Assembly (NCBI GenBank): GCA_904374465.1
Contig: CAJFFY010000041.1
Span: 1-22,544 of the forward strand
Direction of reading: 5' to 3'
Length of the DNA: 22,544 nt
From: an uncultured Subdoligranulum sp.
Lineage (GTDB): Bacteria; Bacillota; Clostridia; Oscillospirales; Ruminococcaceae
The translations under genes and the position numbers were made by a program. Positions within the stretch are counted from its first letter, which is position 1; each line of letters opens with the position of its first letter. Of this stretch, positions 1-6,982 are shown one piece after another. The notes under the pieces were generated by a model. The model was not told where the DNA came from, made no database searches, and was given only the letters and a program-made list of their open reading frames with translations.

Positions 1-38
1 CCAACCTGATTCTCAACGGTAACTTCTTTCACGTACAT
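1..38 (-). CDS. HPr-family phosphocarrier protein, 5' end only
   Basis: Only the first twelve codons and part of the thirteenth lie in the window; the gene continues off the left edge. The peptide MYVKEVTVENQV followed by Gly matches the N-terminus of HPr-like PTS phosphocarriers, in which the next segment (LHARPA) carries the phosphorylated histidine. That histidine is outside the window, so HPr cannot be told from a Crh-like protein. The start is supported by AGGAGAG at 46-52, six to seven bases upstream of ATG. HPr relays phosphate from enzyme I to sugar-specific EIIA proteins in the cytoplasm and, in Firmicutes, also takes part in carbon catabolite control. The identification rests on a short peptide and is moderately secure. 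Confidence 0.65.
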   Translation of the reverse strand, partial: MYVKEVTVENQV

Positions 39-142
39 AGTTATTCTCTCCTACTTTTGAAAATAATATGCCCCTGCGTTTCTACCGTGGGCGCTTGTCG
101 TCAGGCGGTCCATGCGCATGATACGCCGCCTTGATTGTTTCT

Positions 143-171
143 ATTTTATCCTATTTCGTCGATTTTGTACA
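143..171 (-). promoter_or_regulatory. Candidate promoter for the HPr-like gene
   Basis: On the minus strand TGTACA (166-171) and TAAAAT (143-148) are separated by 17 bases. The -10 is good and the -35 weak. It would give a leader of roughly 95 bases before the HPr start. The 250-base gap between this gene and trmD holds no ORF that I can support. Confidence 0.45.
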
Positions 172-185
172 GTAGCTTTTTGCAA

Positions 186-215
186 ATTTGGCAGGATTCT
201 GTAATTCCGCCAAAT
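186..215. other. Imperfect hairpin 3' of trmD
   Basis: ATTTGGC (186-192) pairs with GCCAAAT (209-215), and GGA/TCC plus TT/AA extend the stem inward around a four-base loop. It lies about 75 bases downstream of the trmD stop. Neither strand has a convincing U-run after it, so it is not a classic intrinsic terminator. It may protect the operon's 3' end or cause weak termination. Confidence 0.4.
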
Positions 216-288
216 CTCAGGTTTTGCCTTTGTGCATTTTAACCAGTTTATTTTCAACAACGTTGTAGATTGACAACAAAACTTTCTG

Positions 289-1518
289 TTATTGTGCCTC
301 GTATCGCAGTTTTAATTCCTGGCAATAGACGGAAGCTGTGGCATCGGTTGCGGGATCATACACGGCTTCCACCCCCACCGGGTGCCATCCCATGCGGCGG
401 TACAGCGCCAGTGCCCGGGTATTGGTGTCCAGCACCGTTAAGGTGGGATGGGCATGCTCCGGCAACTTTTTGCGGGCAAAATCCAGCATTTTGCTGCCGA
501 TGCCCTGCTCACGGGCAGAGGCCGTGACAAACAGATGACCGATCTGACCGGTTTTATGGCAAACCCCCACCAGGCCGTCCGCCGCATTCTTCGTATAATG
601 CAAGTAGAACGCCCAGCCGTTTTTCCGGTCCAGCTGCAATGCTTCCCCGCAATGCTCCGGCGTCAGCGTATCCAGATACAAAGGCGTACACACGTCCTTG
701 CAGACGGCATAGCGACCCTCGGCAAACAGCTCCGCGGCAATATTCCACTGTTCGTCGGTCTTTACCAGACGCATATTTTCGCCACGCTTCCACTTGGGCA
801 GCTCGGTCAGCGGGTGCGTCTCACACCAGCGCTCGTAAAGATCCGGCCGGCGCAGCCGCGTGCGGGTGCGGCTCTGTTGTCCCCGCCAGGAATCAATTTT
901 CTTGTGGTCTCCGGTGAGCAATACCGGGGGCACGGCGCGTCCTTCCCACACTTCGGGGCGGGTGTACTGGGGATATTCCAGCAGACCATCCCAGTAGCTT
1001 TCGTCCTGGTAGCCCTTTTCCTCCGCCAGCACGCCGGGCTGCAGCCGCAGCACACTGTCCGCCACCACCAGGCTGGCCAGTTCCCCGCCGGTGAGTACAT
1101 AGTCCCCGATGGAGATTTCCTCATCACCGAAAGCGTCGATCACCCGCTGGTCGATGCCTTCGTAATGGCCGCAGACCAGTGTCAGCGCATCATACTGTGC
1201 CAGCCGCTTGGCAGTTTCCTCGTTGTAGGGCTGTCCTGCCGCCGTCAGAAACACCACATGGGGTTTGGCACGGCCCTGGTCGGCGCACTGTTTCTGTACC
1301 GCCCGCAGGCAGTCGGCAATGGGCTGGGCATACAACACCATGCCGCAGCCGCCCCCGTAGGGATAGTCGTCGGTCTGTTTCTGCTTGTTGGTGGTATAAT
1401 CCCGGATCTGGTGGCAGTGCGCCTCAAACAGATTTTTGGCCCGCGCCCGTCCCAGGATACTGGCCGACAGAAAGCTGTCGCACAGTTCGGGGAAAAGTGT
1501 CACGATGTCAATGCGCAT
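289..1518 (-). CDS. trmD: tRNA (guanine-37-N1)-methyltransferase TrmD fused to a C-terminal GNAT acetyltransferase
   Basis: Residues 1 to about 245 are a complete TrmD, which uses S-adenosylmethionine to methylate G37 next to the anticodon and so prevents frameshifting. Visible marks are the MRIDIVTLFPE start, PYGGGCGMV, CGHYEGIDQRV and the knot-forming SIGDYVLTGGELA, followed by the usual helical C-terminal domain. The same frame then continues for about 160 residues as a GNAT domain, with the acetyl-CoA binding segment VTASAREQGIGSKML and a C-terminal ALYRRMGW motif. TrmD alone is normally about 240 residues, so 409 is clearly a fusion. An ATG at codon 249 has no good ribosome site before it. 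The gene starts three bases after rimM and is the last gene of the ylxM-ffh-rpsP-khpA-rimM-trmD operon. The TrmD function is near certain; the substrate of the GNAT half is unknown. Confidence 0.95.
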   Translation of the reverse strand: MRIDIVTLFPELCDSFLSASILGRARAKNLFEAHCHQIRDYTTNKQKQTDDYPYGGGCGMVLYAQPIADCLRAVQKQCADQGRAKPHVVFLTAAGQPYNEETAKRLAQYDALTLVCGHYEGIDQRVIDAFGDEEISIGDYVLTGGELASLVVADSVLRLQPGVLAEEKGYQDESYWDGLLEYPQYTRPEVWEGRAVPPVLLTGDHKKIDSWRGQQSRTRTRLRRPDLYERWCETHPLTELPKWKRGENMRLVKTDEQWNIAAELFAEGRYAVCKDVCTPLYLDTLTPEHCGEALQLDRKNGWAFYLHYTKNAADGLVGVCHKTGQIGHLFVTASAREQGIGSKMLDFARKKLPEHAHPTLTVLDTNTRALALYRRMGWHPVGVEAVYDPATDATASVYCQELKLRYEAQ

Positions 1519-1521
1519 GGC

Positions 1522-2052
1522 TCACTCCTTGTCGCCGTTGATTGCATCGGTAAACATCCCCTCGATGGGGGTGACGGTGATGATGCGATGCTCGGGGTCA
1601 ATGGTGCGCACAAATTCCGGCACAGCGGGCAGCATATGGGTGTCCCCTGCCGCATCGGTGACGGTATAGATGTCCTGGGCGGCGGGGTGGTCCACTGCCG
1701 TCAGGGTGCCGTATTCCCGGCCGGTATCGGCGTCCACCACCCGGCAGCCCAGCAGGTCGTCAATGAAATAGCGTCCTTCCGGCAGATGGGCATCCGCCTT
1801 GGCAAAATAGTAGGTGCGTCCCACCTGGGCACGGGCGGCATCCATATCGGTCACACCGTCCAGGCGAACCAAAATCACATTGCCCTGGGCGCGTACCCCC
1901 AGCACACGGACCTCGCCGGTGCCGTCGTCCCGGGCAAACAGTCGTTTGAATTTGGACAGAAACGCCGCGCCGTCACACAGAGGCAGGGCTTTCATTTCGC
2001 CCCGCACCCCATGGGTGGAGACGATCTTGCAGGCGGGAAGATAGTTCTGCAT
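1522..2052 (-). CDS. rimM: Ribosome maturation factor RimM
   Basis: This 176-residue protein matches RimM, which helps mature the 30S subunit head by binding ribosomal protein S19. The N-terminal beta-barrel begins YLPACKIVSTHGVRGEMK, and the C-terminal PRC-barrel contains YFIDDLLGCRVVD and DIYTVTDAAG. The frame is open 15 codons further upstream, but the ATG at 2052 starts exactly at the family's usual N-terminus and has GGAAGG at 2064-2069 before it. Its position directly before trmD is the standard bacterial arrangement. A terminator-like hairpin at 2087-2122 separates it from khpA, so rimM-trmD may depend on read-through. Confidence 0.95.
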   Translation of the reverse strand: MQNYLPACKIVSTHGVRGEMKALPLCDGAAFLSKFKRLFARDDGTGEVRVLGVRAQGNVILVRLDGVTDMDAARAQVGRTYYFAKADAHLPEGRYFIDDLLGCRVVDADTGREYGTLTAVDHPAAQDIYTVTDAAGDTHMLPAVPEFVRTIDPEHRIITVTPIEGMFTDAINGDKE

Positions 2053-2086
2053 AGTTTGTTCAACCTTCCGTTGTAAAGTGTGGTAC

Positions 2087-2122
2087 AAAAAAAGCACCCT
2101 GCCAAAACGGCAAAGTGCTTTT
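2087..2122 (-). terminator. Intrinsic terminator or attenuator between khpA and rimM
   Basis: On the minus strand AAAAGCAC (2122-2115) pairs with GTGCTTTT (2097-2090), with an inner GCC/GGC helix and a run of U residues after the stem. It lies just downstream of the khpA stop. I see no convincing new promoter before rimM, so it probably lowers rather than abolishes rimM-trmD expression. Confidence 0.75.
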
Positions 2123-2127
2123 GGCTT

Positions 2128-2361
2128 TTAGTCGATCTCGACGATGACTTTTTCGCCCTGGCGGACCGCAGCGGCGCGCATGACAACGCGGATTGCCTTG
2201 GCAATGCGGCCCTGCTTGCCGATGACGCGGCCCATGTCGGCCTCGGCCACTTTGAGGTGATAGACGACGGTGCCGTCCTCACGCATGGGATCAACGGTCA
2301 CCTGCACGGCCTCCTTGTCCTCGACGAGGCCGCGGGCAACGGCTACTAAGAGTTCCTGCAT
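2128..2361 (-). CDS. khpA: KH-domain RNA-binding protein KhpA
   Basis: A 77-residue single KH-domain protein. The nucleic-acid binding GxxG loop is seen as VIGKQGRIAKAIR at about residues 46-58, and the length equals the KhpA family. KhpA forms a dimer with KhpB (Jag) in Firmicutes and binds many RNAs, affecting cell division and translation. It sits between rpsP and rimM, its conserved location, 36 bases after the rpsP stop. The start has GGGAGGGA-type sequence just upstream. A terminator follows immediately. Identification is strong from sequence and context together. Confidence 0.93.
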   Translation of the reverse strand: MQELLVAVARGLVEDKEAVQVTVDPMREDGTVVYHLKVAEADMGRVIGKQGRIAKAIRVVMRAAAVRQGEKVIVEID

Positions 2362-2397
2362 GTGGCGTTCCCTCCCTCAGAAAAAATGCGCTGCAGA

Positions 2398-2637
2398 TTA
2401 CAGAACGGCAGCCTTCTTGAGCAGCTCACGGACGGTGTCGGTGGGCTGAGCGCCGTTGGCCAGCCACTGCTTGGCCTTGTCGGCATCGATGCTCACAACG
2501 CTGGGCTCCTTGGTGGGATCGTAGTAGCCGATCTCCTCGATGAAGCGGCCGTCACGGGCAAAACGGCTGTCGGCGACAACCACGCGGTAGAAGGGAGCTT
2601 TCTTGGCGCCCATGCGGCGCAGACGAATCTTAACCAT
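2398..2637 (-). CDS. rpsP: 30S ribosomal protein S16
   Basis: The 79-residue product matches bacterial S16 from end to end, beginning MVKIRLRRMGAKKAPFYRVV and containing the conserved RDGRFIEEIGYYDP segment. S16 is an early-assembling 30S protein that binds 16S rRNA. GGAGGAA lies a few bases before the ATG. The 103 bases separating it from ffh contain a long-looped inverted repeat and a possible internal promoter (see the separate entry), so S16 may be made in greater amount than Ffh. Confidence 0.97.
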   Translation of the reverse strand: MVKIRLRRMGAKKAPFYRVVVADSRFARDGRFIEEIGYYDPTKEPSVVSIDADKAKQWLANGAQPTDTVRELLKKAAVL

Positions 2638-2660
2638 TGTAAATTCCTCCAGATAGTTGG

Positions 2661-2712
2661 TTTACGGCCCTTGTGGGGCGAATTTTATATTGTACATCCC
2701 GTGGGCCGTAAA
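2661..2712 (-). promoter_or_regulatory. rpsP leader: 10-bp inverted repeat and candidate internal promoter
   Basis: TTTACGGCCC (2712-2703 on the minus strand) is perfectly complementary to GGGCCGTAAA (2670-2661) across a 32-base loop. The same stretch reads as TTTACG, a 17-base spacer, then TATAAA (2684-2689), a plausible sigma-A promoter. The two readings differ: a transcript from ffh could form the hairpin, while a transcript starting at the promoter would lack its 5' arm. The sequence is clear; its role is inferred. Confidence 0.45.
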
Positions 2713-2740
2713 GCCGTGCGGGTCATACCTTGATAAATTT

Positions 2741-4096
2741 TCAGCGGCCGAAGCCTTTCAGACCACCCATGCCGCCCAGATTGCCCAGGCTGCGCATGAA
2801 TCCCTTGGGATTGCGGCGGACTTTTTTCATGACTTTCTGCATCATTTCATACTGACGCAGCAGCTTGTTGACGGCCTCCACGGTCTGGCCGGAGCCCGCC
2901 GCGATGCGCCGCTTGCGCTTGGGGTTGATGATCTCGGGCTTGGCCCGTTCCGCCGGTGTCATGGAATAGATGATGGCCTCGATATGGGGCAGCATCTTTT
3001 CATCCAATGCTTCCGGGTCGATCTGGTTGCCGCCGGGCATCATGGCCAGCAGCGCCGATGCACCGCCCATCTTTTTCACCTGCTGGAACTGGGCCAGCAG
3101 ATCGTTCATATCGAACTTGTTTTCCATCATCCGCCGGGCCGCAGCTTCGGCTTCCTTGTCGTTCTGGACGCTCTGCGCTTTCTCGATGAGAGAGAGCACA
3201 TCGCCCATACCCAGGATGCGGCTGGCCATGCGGGAGGGATAGAAGGGTTCCAGATCTTCCAGCTTTTCGCCGGTGCCCTGGAAGTAGATGGGTTTGCCGG
3301 TGACCGCCAGCACCGAGAGGGCTGCACCGCCGCGGGTATCGCCGTCGGTCTTGGTCAGCACCACACCGGTGATGCCGATCTTCTCGTTGAAGGTCTTGGC
3401 CACGTTGACGGCTTCCTGGCCGGCCATGGCATCCACCACCAACAGCGTCTCGTCTACCTCGACGGCTTCCTTGATGCGAACCAGCTCGTCCATCAGCGCA
3501 TCATCGATCTGCAGACGGCCGGCGGTATCCAGGATGACGATGTCATTGCCATGGTCCCGGGCGTGGGCCATCGCCTTCTGGGCGATGAGCTCCGGCTTTT
3601 CGGTACCCATGGTGAAAACCGGTACCCCGGCCTGTTCACCGACGATCTCCAACTGCTGGATGGCAGCAGGACGATAGACGTCACAGGCCACCAGCAAAGG
3701 CCGGCGTCCCTGGCTGCGGTAATACTTGCCCAGCTTGGCGGCATGGGTGGTTTTACCGTTGCCCTGCAGGCCGCACATCATCAGGACTGTCTGGCCCTTG
3801 TTCTTGATGCGCAGATACTGGGGTTCTGCTCCCCCCATGAGGTTGGTGAGTTCCTCATTGACGATCTTGACGACCTGCTGGGCGGGGGTCAGGCTCTCCA
3901 TAACTTCCTGGCCCATGGCCCGCTCGGAGACCTGCGCGCAGAAATCCTTGGCCACTTTGTAGTTGACGTCGGCTTCCAGCAGCGCCATACGCACCTCGCG
4001 CATGGCGGCCTTGATGTCGGCCTCGTTCAGCTTGCCCTTACCGCGCAGCTTTTTGAATACGCCGTTGAGACGTTCTGTCAAAGATTCAAAGGCCAT
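2741..4096 (-). CDS. ffh: Signal recognition particle GTPase Ffh (SRP54)
   Basis: This 451-residue protein is the SRP GTPase, which binds 4.5S/6S RNA and hydrophobic signal sequences and docks with FtsY to deliver nascent membrane proteins. The N domain (MAFESLTERLNGVFKKLRGK) is followed by the G domain, with P-loop GLQGNGKTT at about 109-117, DTAGRLQIDD, and TKTDGDTRGGAALS. The methionine-rich M domain includes MGGASALLAMMPG and the RNA-binding KRRIAAGSGQ. The frame is open for 95 codons upstream, but the ATG at 4096 matches the family start and has AGGAGG before it. It overlaps the end of ylxM by 11 bases, indicating translational coupling. Confidence 0.97.
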   Translation of the reverse strand: MAFESLTERLNGVFKKLRGKGKLNEADIKAAMREVRMALLEADVNYKVAKDFCAQVSERAMGQEVMESLTPAQQVVKIVNEELTNLMGGAEPQYLRIKNKGQTVLMMCGLQGNGKTTHAAKLGKYYRSQGRRPLLVACDVYRPAAIQQLEIVGEQAGVPVFTMGTEKPELIAQKAMAHARDHGNDIVILDTAGRLQIDDALMDELVRIKEAVEVDETLLVVDAMAGQEAVNVAKTFNEKIGITGVVLTKTDGDTRGGAALSVLAVTGKPIYFQGTGEKLEDLEPFYPSRMASRILGMGDVLSLIEKAQSVQNDKEAEAAARRMMENKFDMNDLLAQFQQVKKMGGASALLAMMPGGNQIDPEALDEKMLPHIEAIIYSMTPAERAKPEIINPKRKRRIAAGSGQTVEAVNKLLRQYEMMQKVMKKVRRNPKGFMRSLGNLGGMGGLKGFGR

Positions 4097-4484
4097 CGGA
4101 ATCCTCCTGGGTGTCCAGCCGTTCCAAGATCTGCAGCATTTCGTCGGTATCGATGCGGATCTGCGGCACGGGGTTAAACAACCCCGAATTGCAGCACCGG
4201 ATCTCCATGACCAGCTGCCGCAGCCGCGCCAGGTCCGCCTGCTCCGCCGCATGGCGGCGGGCATTGCCCAGCTTGGCTTCCAGCTCATCCAGCGAAGCCT
4301 CGCCGTGTTTGATGGCGTCCCGCACCCCCTGGCGGGTGATGCCGAAGTTTTCGGCAATCTCGGCCAGGGAAAGATCTTCATTATAGTATTCGGTCAGGAT
4401 GATGCGCTGTTTTTCGGTCAATACCGGGCCGTAAAAGTCCAGCAGCACCGAGTAGGCCAGATTTTTTTGCGGTTTGCCCGCCAT
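4086..4484 (-). CDS. ylxM: YlxM/p13-family helix-turn-helix protein, SRP operon
   Basis: A 132-residue protein of the YlxM family, whose genes almost always precede ffh in Firmicutes and whose products influence SRP function. The sigma-factor-like HTH is seen in LTEKQRIILTEYYNEDLSLA, followed by EIAENFGITRQGVRDAIKHG. The C-terminal 40 residues, which include CCNSG and a Glu/Asp-rich end, are more variable. The ATG at 4484 is chosen over an upstream in-frame start because GGAAGGGG precedes it and the protein then begins at the conserved part. It is the first gene of the operon, with a near-consensus promoter at 4549-4577. Confidence 0.92.
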   Translation of the reverse strand: MAGKPQKNLAYSVLLDFYGPVLTEKQRIILTEYYNEDLSLAEIAENFGITRQGVRDAIKHGEASLDELEAKLGNARRHAAEQADLARLRQLVMEIRCCNSGLFNPVPQIRIDTDEMLQILERLDTQEDSDGL

Positions 4485-4514
4485 GGCCTGCGCCCCTTCC
4501 CGTCTTGAGATGCC

Positions 4515-4537
4515 ATGTAAAGTTTTTTTCTTTACAT
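4515..4537 (-). other. Hairpin in the 5' leader of the ylxM operon
   Basis: ATGTAAAG (4515-4522) and CTTTACAT (4530-4537) are perfect 8-bp arms around a homopolymeric seven-base loop. It lies between the predicted transcription start (about 4542) and the ylxM ribosome site, so it would cap the mRNA's 5' end. It could stabilise the message or act as an operator. Confidence 0.5.
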
Positions 4538-4548
4538 CCAGCCTATGA

Positions 4549-4577
4549 ATTATAACAGGGTACCGGCAGAAAGTCAA
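4549..4577 (-). promoter_or_regulatory. Sigma-A promoter of the ylxM-ffh-rpsP-khpA-rimM-trmD operon
   Basis: Minus-strand TTGACT (4577-4572), a 17-base spacer and TATAAT (4554-4549) form a near-consensus promoter about 60 bases before the ylxM start. Confidence 0.85.
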
Positions 4578-4675
4578 GACCACAACCGCACTTTTTTGTC
4601 CTTTTCTCCCGGTTTTTCGCTCTTCAAAAAAAGTTGCAGCTCCGGGCTTTGTGGCGTGCAAAACCGCCGGAATTG

Positions 4676-4684
4676 TGGTATAAT
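4676..4684 (+). promoter_or_regulatory. Extended -10 promoter for the PLP enzyme operon
   Basis: TGGTATAAT is a perfect -10 with the TGn extension. The -35 region at the 17-base position (GTGCAA, 4656-4661) is poor, as is common for extended -10 promoters. It lies 35 bases before the GTG start. Confidence 0.75.
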
Positions 4685-4718
4685 GAAAAGTACTTTGCCA
4701 AAGAAAGGAGGTGTCCCC

Positions 4719-5612
4719 GTGCCGATTTTACGAAGTTATTATCAGGAAGTATACCGCTCTCCCGTGGTGCGGCTGGATGGGTATTCCGGCCGCCACAACC
4801 TGAATGCCAGCATTCTGGCCTATCTGGATTTCGGCGGTGCGACCGGCACTTCCAAAGACGGCCTGGCCGAGACCATGCTGGCCTTTGCCACCGAACGCGG
4901 CGACCTGAAACCCGGCATGCCGGTGGTGGAAGCCAGTTCCGGCAGCTTTGGCGCCGCGCTGGCCATCAGCTGCGCCACCACGGGGCACCCCTGCTATCTG
5001 GTGGTCCCCACCAGTCTGCCCATCATGCGGCGCAAGCGTCTGCAGGAACTGGGCGCGCGGATTGTGGCCTGCAGCGGCGGCGGACGCCGTGCCCTGGAAC
5101 GGGTGGCCCAGGAGACCGCCCAACGATACGGCGGCTATTATACCCACTATTTTTCCAACGACGACAACCCCGAATACCACCGCCGTGTGACCGGACCGCA
5201 GATCCTCAAACATGCCGGCGAAAGCATTGACGCCATCGTCATCGGCGTGGGCAGCGGCGGCACCATCACCGGTGTGGCCGAGTACATCCGGGCCTGGAAC
5301 AGCATGATCCGCATTGTGGCGGTAGAGCCCGCCGAATGTGCGGCCATCTCGGGGGGATTCATCGGGCAGCACGGTATTGCCGGTATCGGGCCCGGTTTTG
5401 TGCCGGAAAATTACAACCCCTACGTGGTGGACACCGTGCTGACCGTAACCACCGCCGATGCCGAGCGCGCGGCCCGGGAGGTATTGTTCTTTGACGGTGT
5501 GCCCGCCTGTGCCAGCGCCGGTGCCACCCTGGCAGCCGCCGTGCAGTTGATGGGAACCGGCAAAGCCAAACGCCCCCTTTGCGTATTTGCCGGACGTAAA
5601 ATGTACGAATGA
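4719..5612 (+). CDS. Cysteine-synthase-fold PLP-dependent enzyme, divergent active site
   Basis: A 297-residue fold-type II PLP enzyme related to O-acetylserine sulfhydrylase (CysK/CysM). The Schiff-base lysine is K46 in ATGTSKDGLA, the phosphate-binding loop is GVGSGGTITG at about 176-185, and VVPTSLPIMRRKRLQELGA follows the family pattern. In the substrate-binding loop the canonical TSGNTG is SSGSFG (73-78), so the Asn that normally contacts the PLP ring is Ser. The C-terminal SSGA region reads ASAGA. The GTG start is chosen because AAAGGAGG precedes it at ideal spacing; upstream in-frame codons cross the promoter. A lipoprotein gene follows 29 bases downstream and is probably cotranscribed. 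It may not use O-acetylserine; other beta-replacement or eliminase chemistry is possible. Confidence 0.85.
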   Translation: MPILRSYYQEVYRSPVVRLDGYSGRHNLNASILAYLDFGGATGTSKDGLAETMLAFATERGDLKPGMPVVEASSGSFGAALAISCATTGHPCYLVVPTSLPIMRRKRLQELGARIVACSGGGRRALERVAQETAQRYGGYYTHYFSNDDNPEYHRRVTGPQILKHAGESIDAIVIGVGSGGTITGVAEYIRAWNSMIRIVAVEPAECAAISGGFIGQHGIAGIGPGFVPENYNPYVVDTVLTVTTADAERAAREVLFFDGVPACASAGATLAAAVQLMGTGKAKRPLCVFAGRKMYE

Positions 5613-5641
5613 TTGCTTTGTCGGAAAGGAGCGGAGGGAAA

Positions 5642-6940
5642 ATGTCCCTGCATGTTTCTCGTATGGTGCCGTTGGCGATGGCCTTGCTGCTGTTGGGCGG
5701 CTGCAACCGCCAGCCCAAAGATGTTCTGGGTACCCCCATGACAACCGAAGCGGCTGCCACCGCCACCCCGGAACAATCCTCCACCCCCGACGGACTGGAG
5801 GATGCCGGTCTGTCGGTTCTTGGGTATGACGAGATCCGTGCCATCGCCCGGGACTCCGCCCCGGGGTTCGATCAGATGGACGGCTACTATACCATGAGCC
5901 AGGACGGGCTATGGGGCTTGATGCGTTCCGACGGCACCGAGGTATTGCCCTGTCAGTTTTCGGTGCCTCTGACCGGCTGTGCTTCCGCCGGTCTGGCCTG
6001 GCATGCGCTCAATGCCCCTTCCCTGACTGTGGAGCGACTGGATGAACTCAACGCCCAACTGCAGGCCGGCGGGGACGGTACCATGTGCTCCGGCGAGCAT
6101 GGCGGCAGCTCCCGCTACTGGTATTACGACACGGATACCCAGCAGGTGCGGGTCTACGGCGGTATGGAAGTTGCCTCGGTGCAGGACCTGAGCGAAACCG
6201 ACACCGCATACGGCAACTATCTGCCCTGTATGCTGGGTACCTACGTGGACGGCCAGGGCGATCCGGACTATTATGAGGCAACGGACCCGGTCACCGTCGT
6301 GTATGCCAATGCCGATGGGACCCTGCTCAACGACCAGAGCTACCAGGCCGGCAACTGTTTCTACGATCAGGCGCTGACCGCCGCAGAGCAAAACGGGAAA
6401 TGGCTCTACCTGGACCAGAACGGTGCTGCGGTAACCGAAGCCGTCTACGATGCCACCTATGGCACCGCCGATACCTCCTACGCCTCTCCCCTTCTGAACG
6501 GCTATGCGCCTGTCTGCCGGGACGGGCAATGGGGATTGCTGGATGCTGCCGGCGCCGAAGTGGTTCCCTGTACCTACCAGGGCGCTGCCTGGGACGGCGG
6601 CCTCCTGTGGCTGCGGCAGGAGGATGGCTGGCATGCCTACACTCTGCCCGGTGTGGTCAAACCGACCCCCGCTCCCACGCCCGATCCGCTGGCGGAATTG
6701 CCCGACACCATCACCGCTCCTGACCGTCTTCCCGGCGACCAGGATCAGACCGTTTACACCACCACCCAGGACGGCAACCTGATGCTGCGGGCCGGTCCCG
6801 GCACCGACTATGACCAGGTGGGAACCATCCCGCCGGGGTCGGAAATTTCCTGTCTGGGATTGTCCGACGCAGCGCCCGACTGGATCCTGACTCGCTACGA
6901 GGATACCTACGGCTGGGCCAGCACCGAATATATGAACTGA
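5642..6940 (+). CDS. Lipoprotein with WG-like repeats and C-terminal SH3 domain
   Basis: A 432-residue secreted lipoprotein. The signal peptide has a lipobox LLGGC, so Cys21 would be lipidated and the protein anchored on the outer face of the membrane. A Thr/Ala/Pro linker follows. The central part has WG-type repeats (for example QDGLWGLMRSDGTEVLPCQF and RDGQWGLLDAAGAEVVPC), with a third degenerate copy, NGKWLYLDQNGAAVTE. After a proline-rich spacer (KPTPAPTPDP) the last 60 or so residues form a bacterial SH3 domain (NLMLRAGPGTDYDQVGTIPP, ending YGWASTEYMN), which commonly binds cell wall. The ATG at 5642 is preferred over 5609 because GGAGCGGAGGG precedes it. A wall-associated sensor or scaffold role is inferred; no enzymatic motif is seen. 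Confidence 0.85.
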   Translation: MSLHVSRMVPLAMALLLLGGCNRQPKDVLGTPMTTEAAATATPEQSSTPDGLEDAGLSVLGYDEIRAIARDSAPGFDQMDGYYTMSQDGLWGLMRSDGTEVLPCQFSVPLTGCASAGLAWHALNAPSLTVERLDELNAQLQAGGDGTMCSGEHGGSSRYWYYDTDTQQVRVYGGMEVASVQDLSETDTAYGNYLPCMLGTYVDGQGDPDYYEATDPVTVVYANADGTLLNDQSYQAGNCFYDQALTAAEQNGKWLYLDQNGAAVTEAVYDATYGTADTSYASPLLNGYAPVCRDGQWGLLDAAGAEVVPCTYQGAAWDGGLLWLRQEDGWHAYTLPGVVKPTPAPTPDPLAELPDTITAPDRLPGDQDQTVYTTTQDGNLMLRAGPGTDYDQVGTIPPGSEISCLGLSDAAPDWILTRYEDTYGWASTEYMN

Positions 6941-6948
6941 TCCCCTTT

Positions 6949-6980
6949 CCCCTGCCCTTTTGGGCAGGGGTTTTGTTTTT
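6949..6980 (+). terminator. Intrinsic terminator after the lipoprotein gene
   Basis: CCCCTGCCC and GGGCAGGGG form a perfect 9-bp stem with a TTTT loop, followed by TTTTGTTTTT. Confidence 0.92.
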
Positions 6981-6982
6981 GG

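Noticed and set aside
772..774. Separate start for the GNAT part at codon 249 of trmD
   Set aside because: The preceding bases (GTGGCGAAAAT) hold no convincing ribosome site, and the frame is continuous with TrmD, so a fusion is simpler.
448..2076. Long plus-strand open frame of 542 codons antisense to trmD and rimM
   Set aside because: It has no ribosome site or recognisable domain and mirrors the codon pattern of two certain genes; high GC produces such shadows.
2657..4177. 506-codon plus-strand frame opposite ffh
   Set aside because: Antisense shadow of a certain gene; the protein is His/Gln-rich with no known fold.
4728..5744. 338-codon minus-strand frame opposite the PLP enzyme
   Set aside because: Shadow frame without a start signal; the opposite strand has a clear promoter, ribosome site and catalytic motifs.
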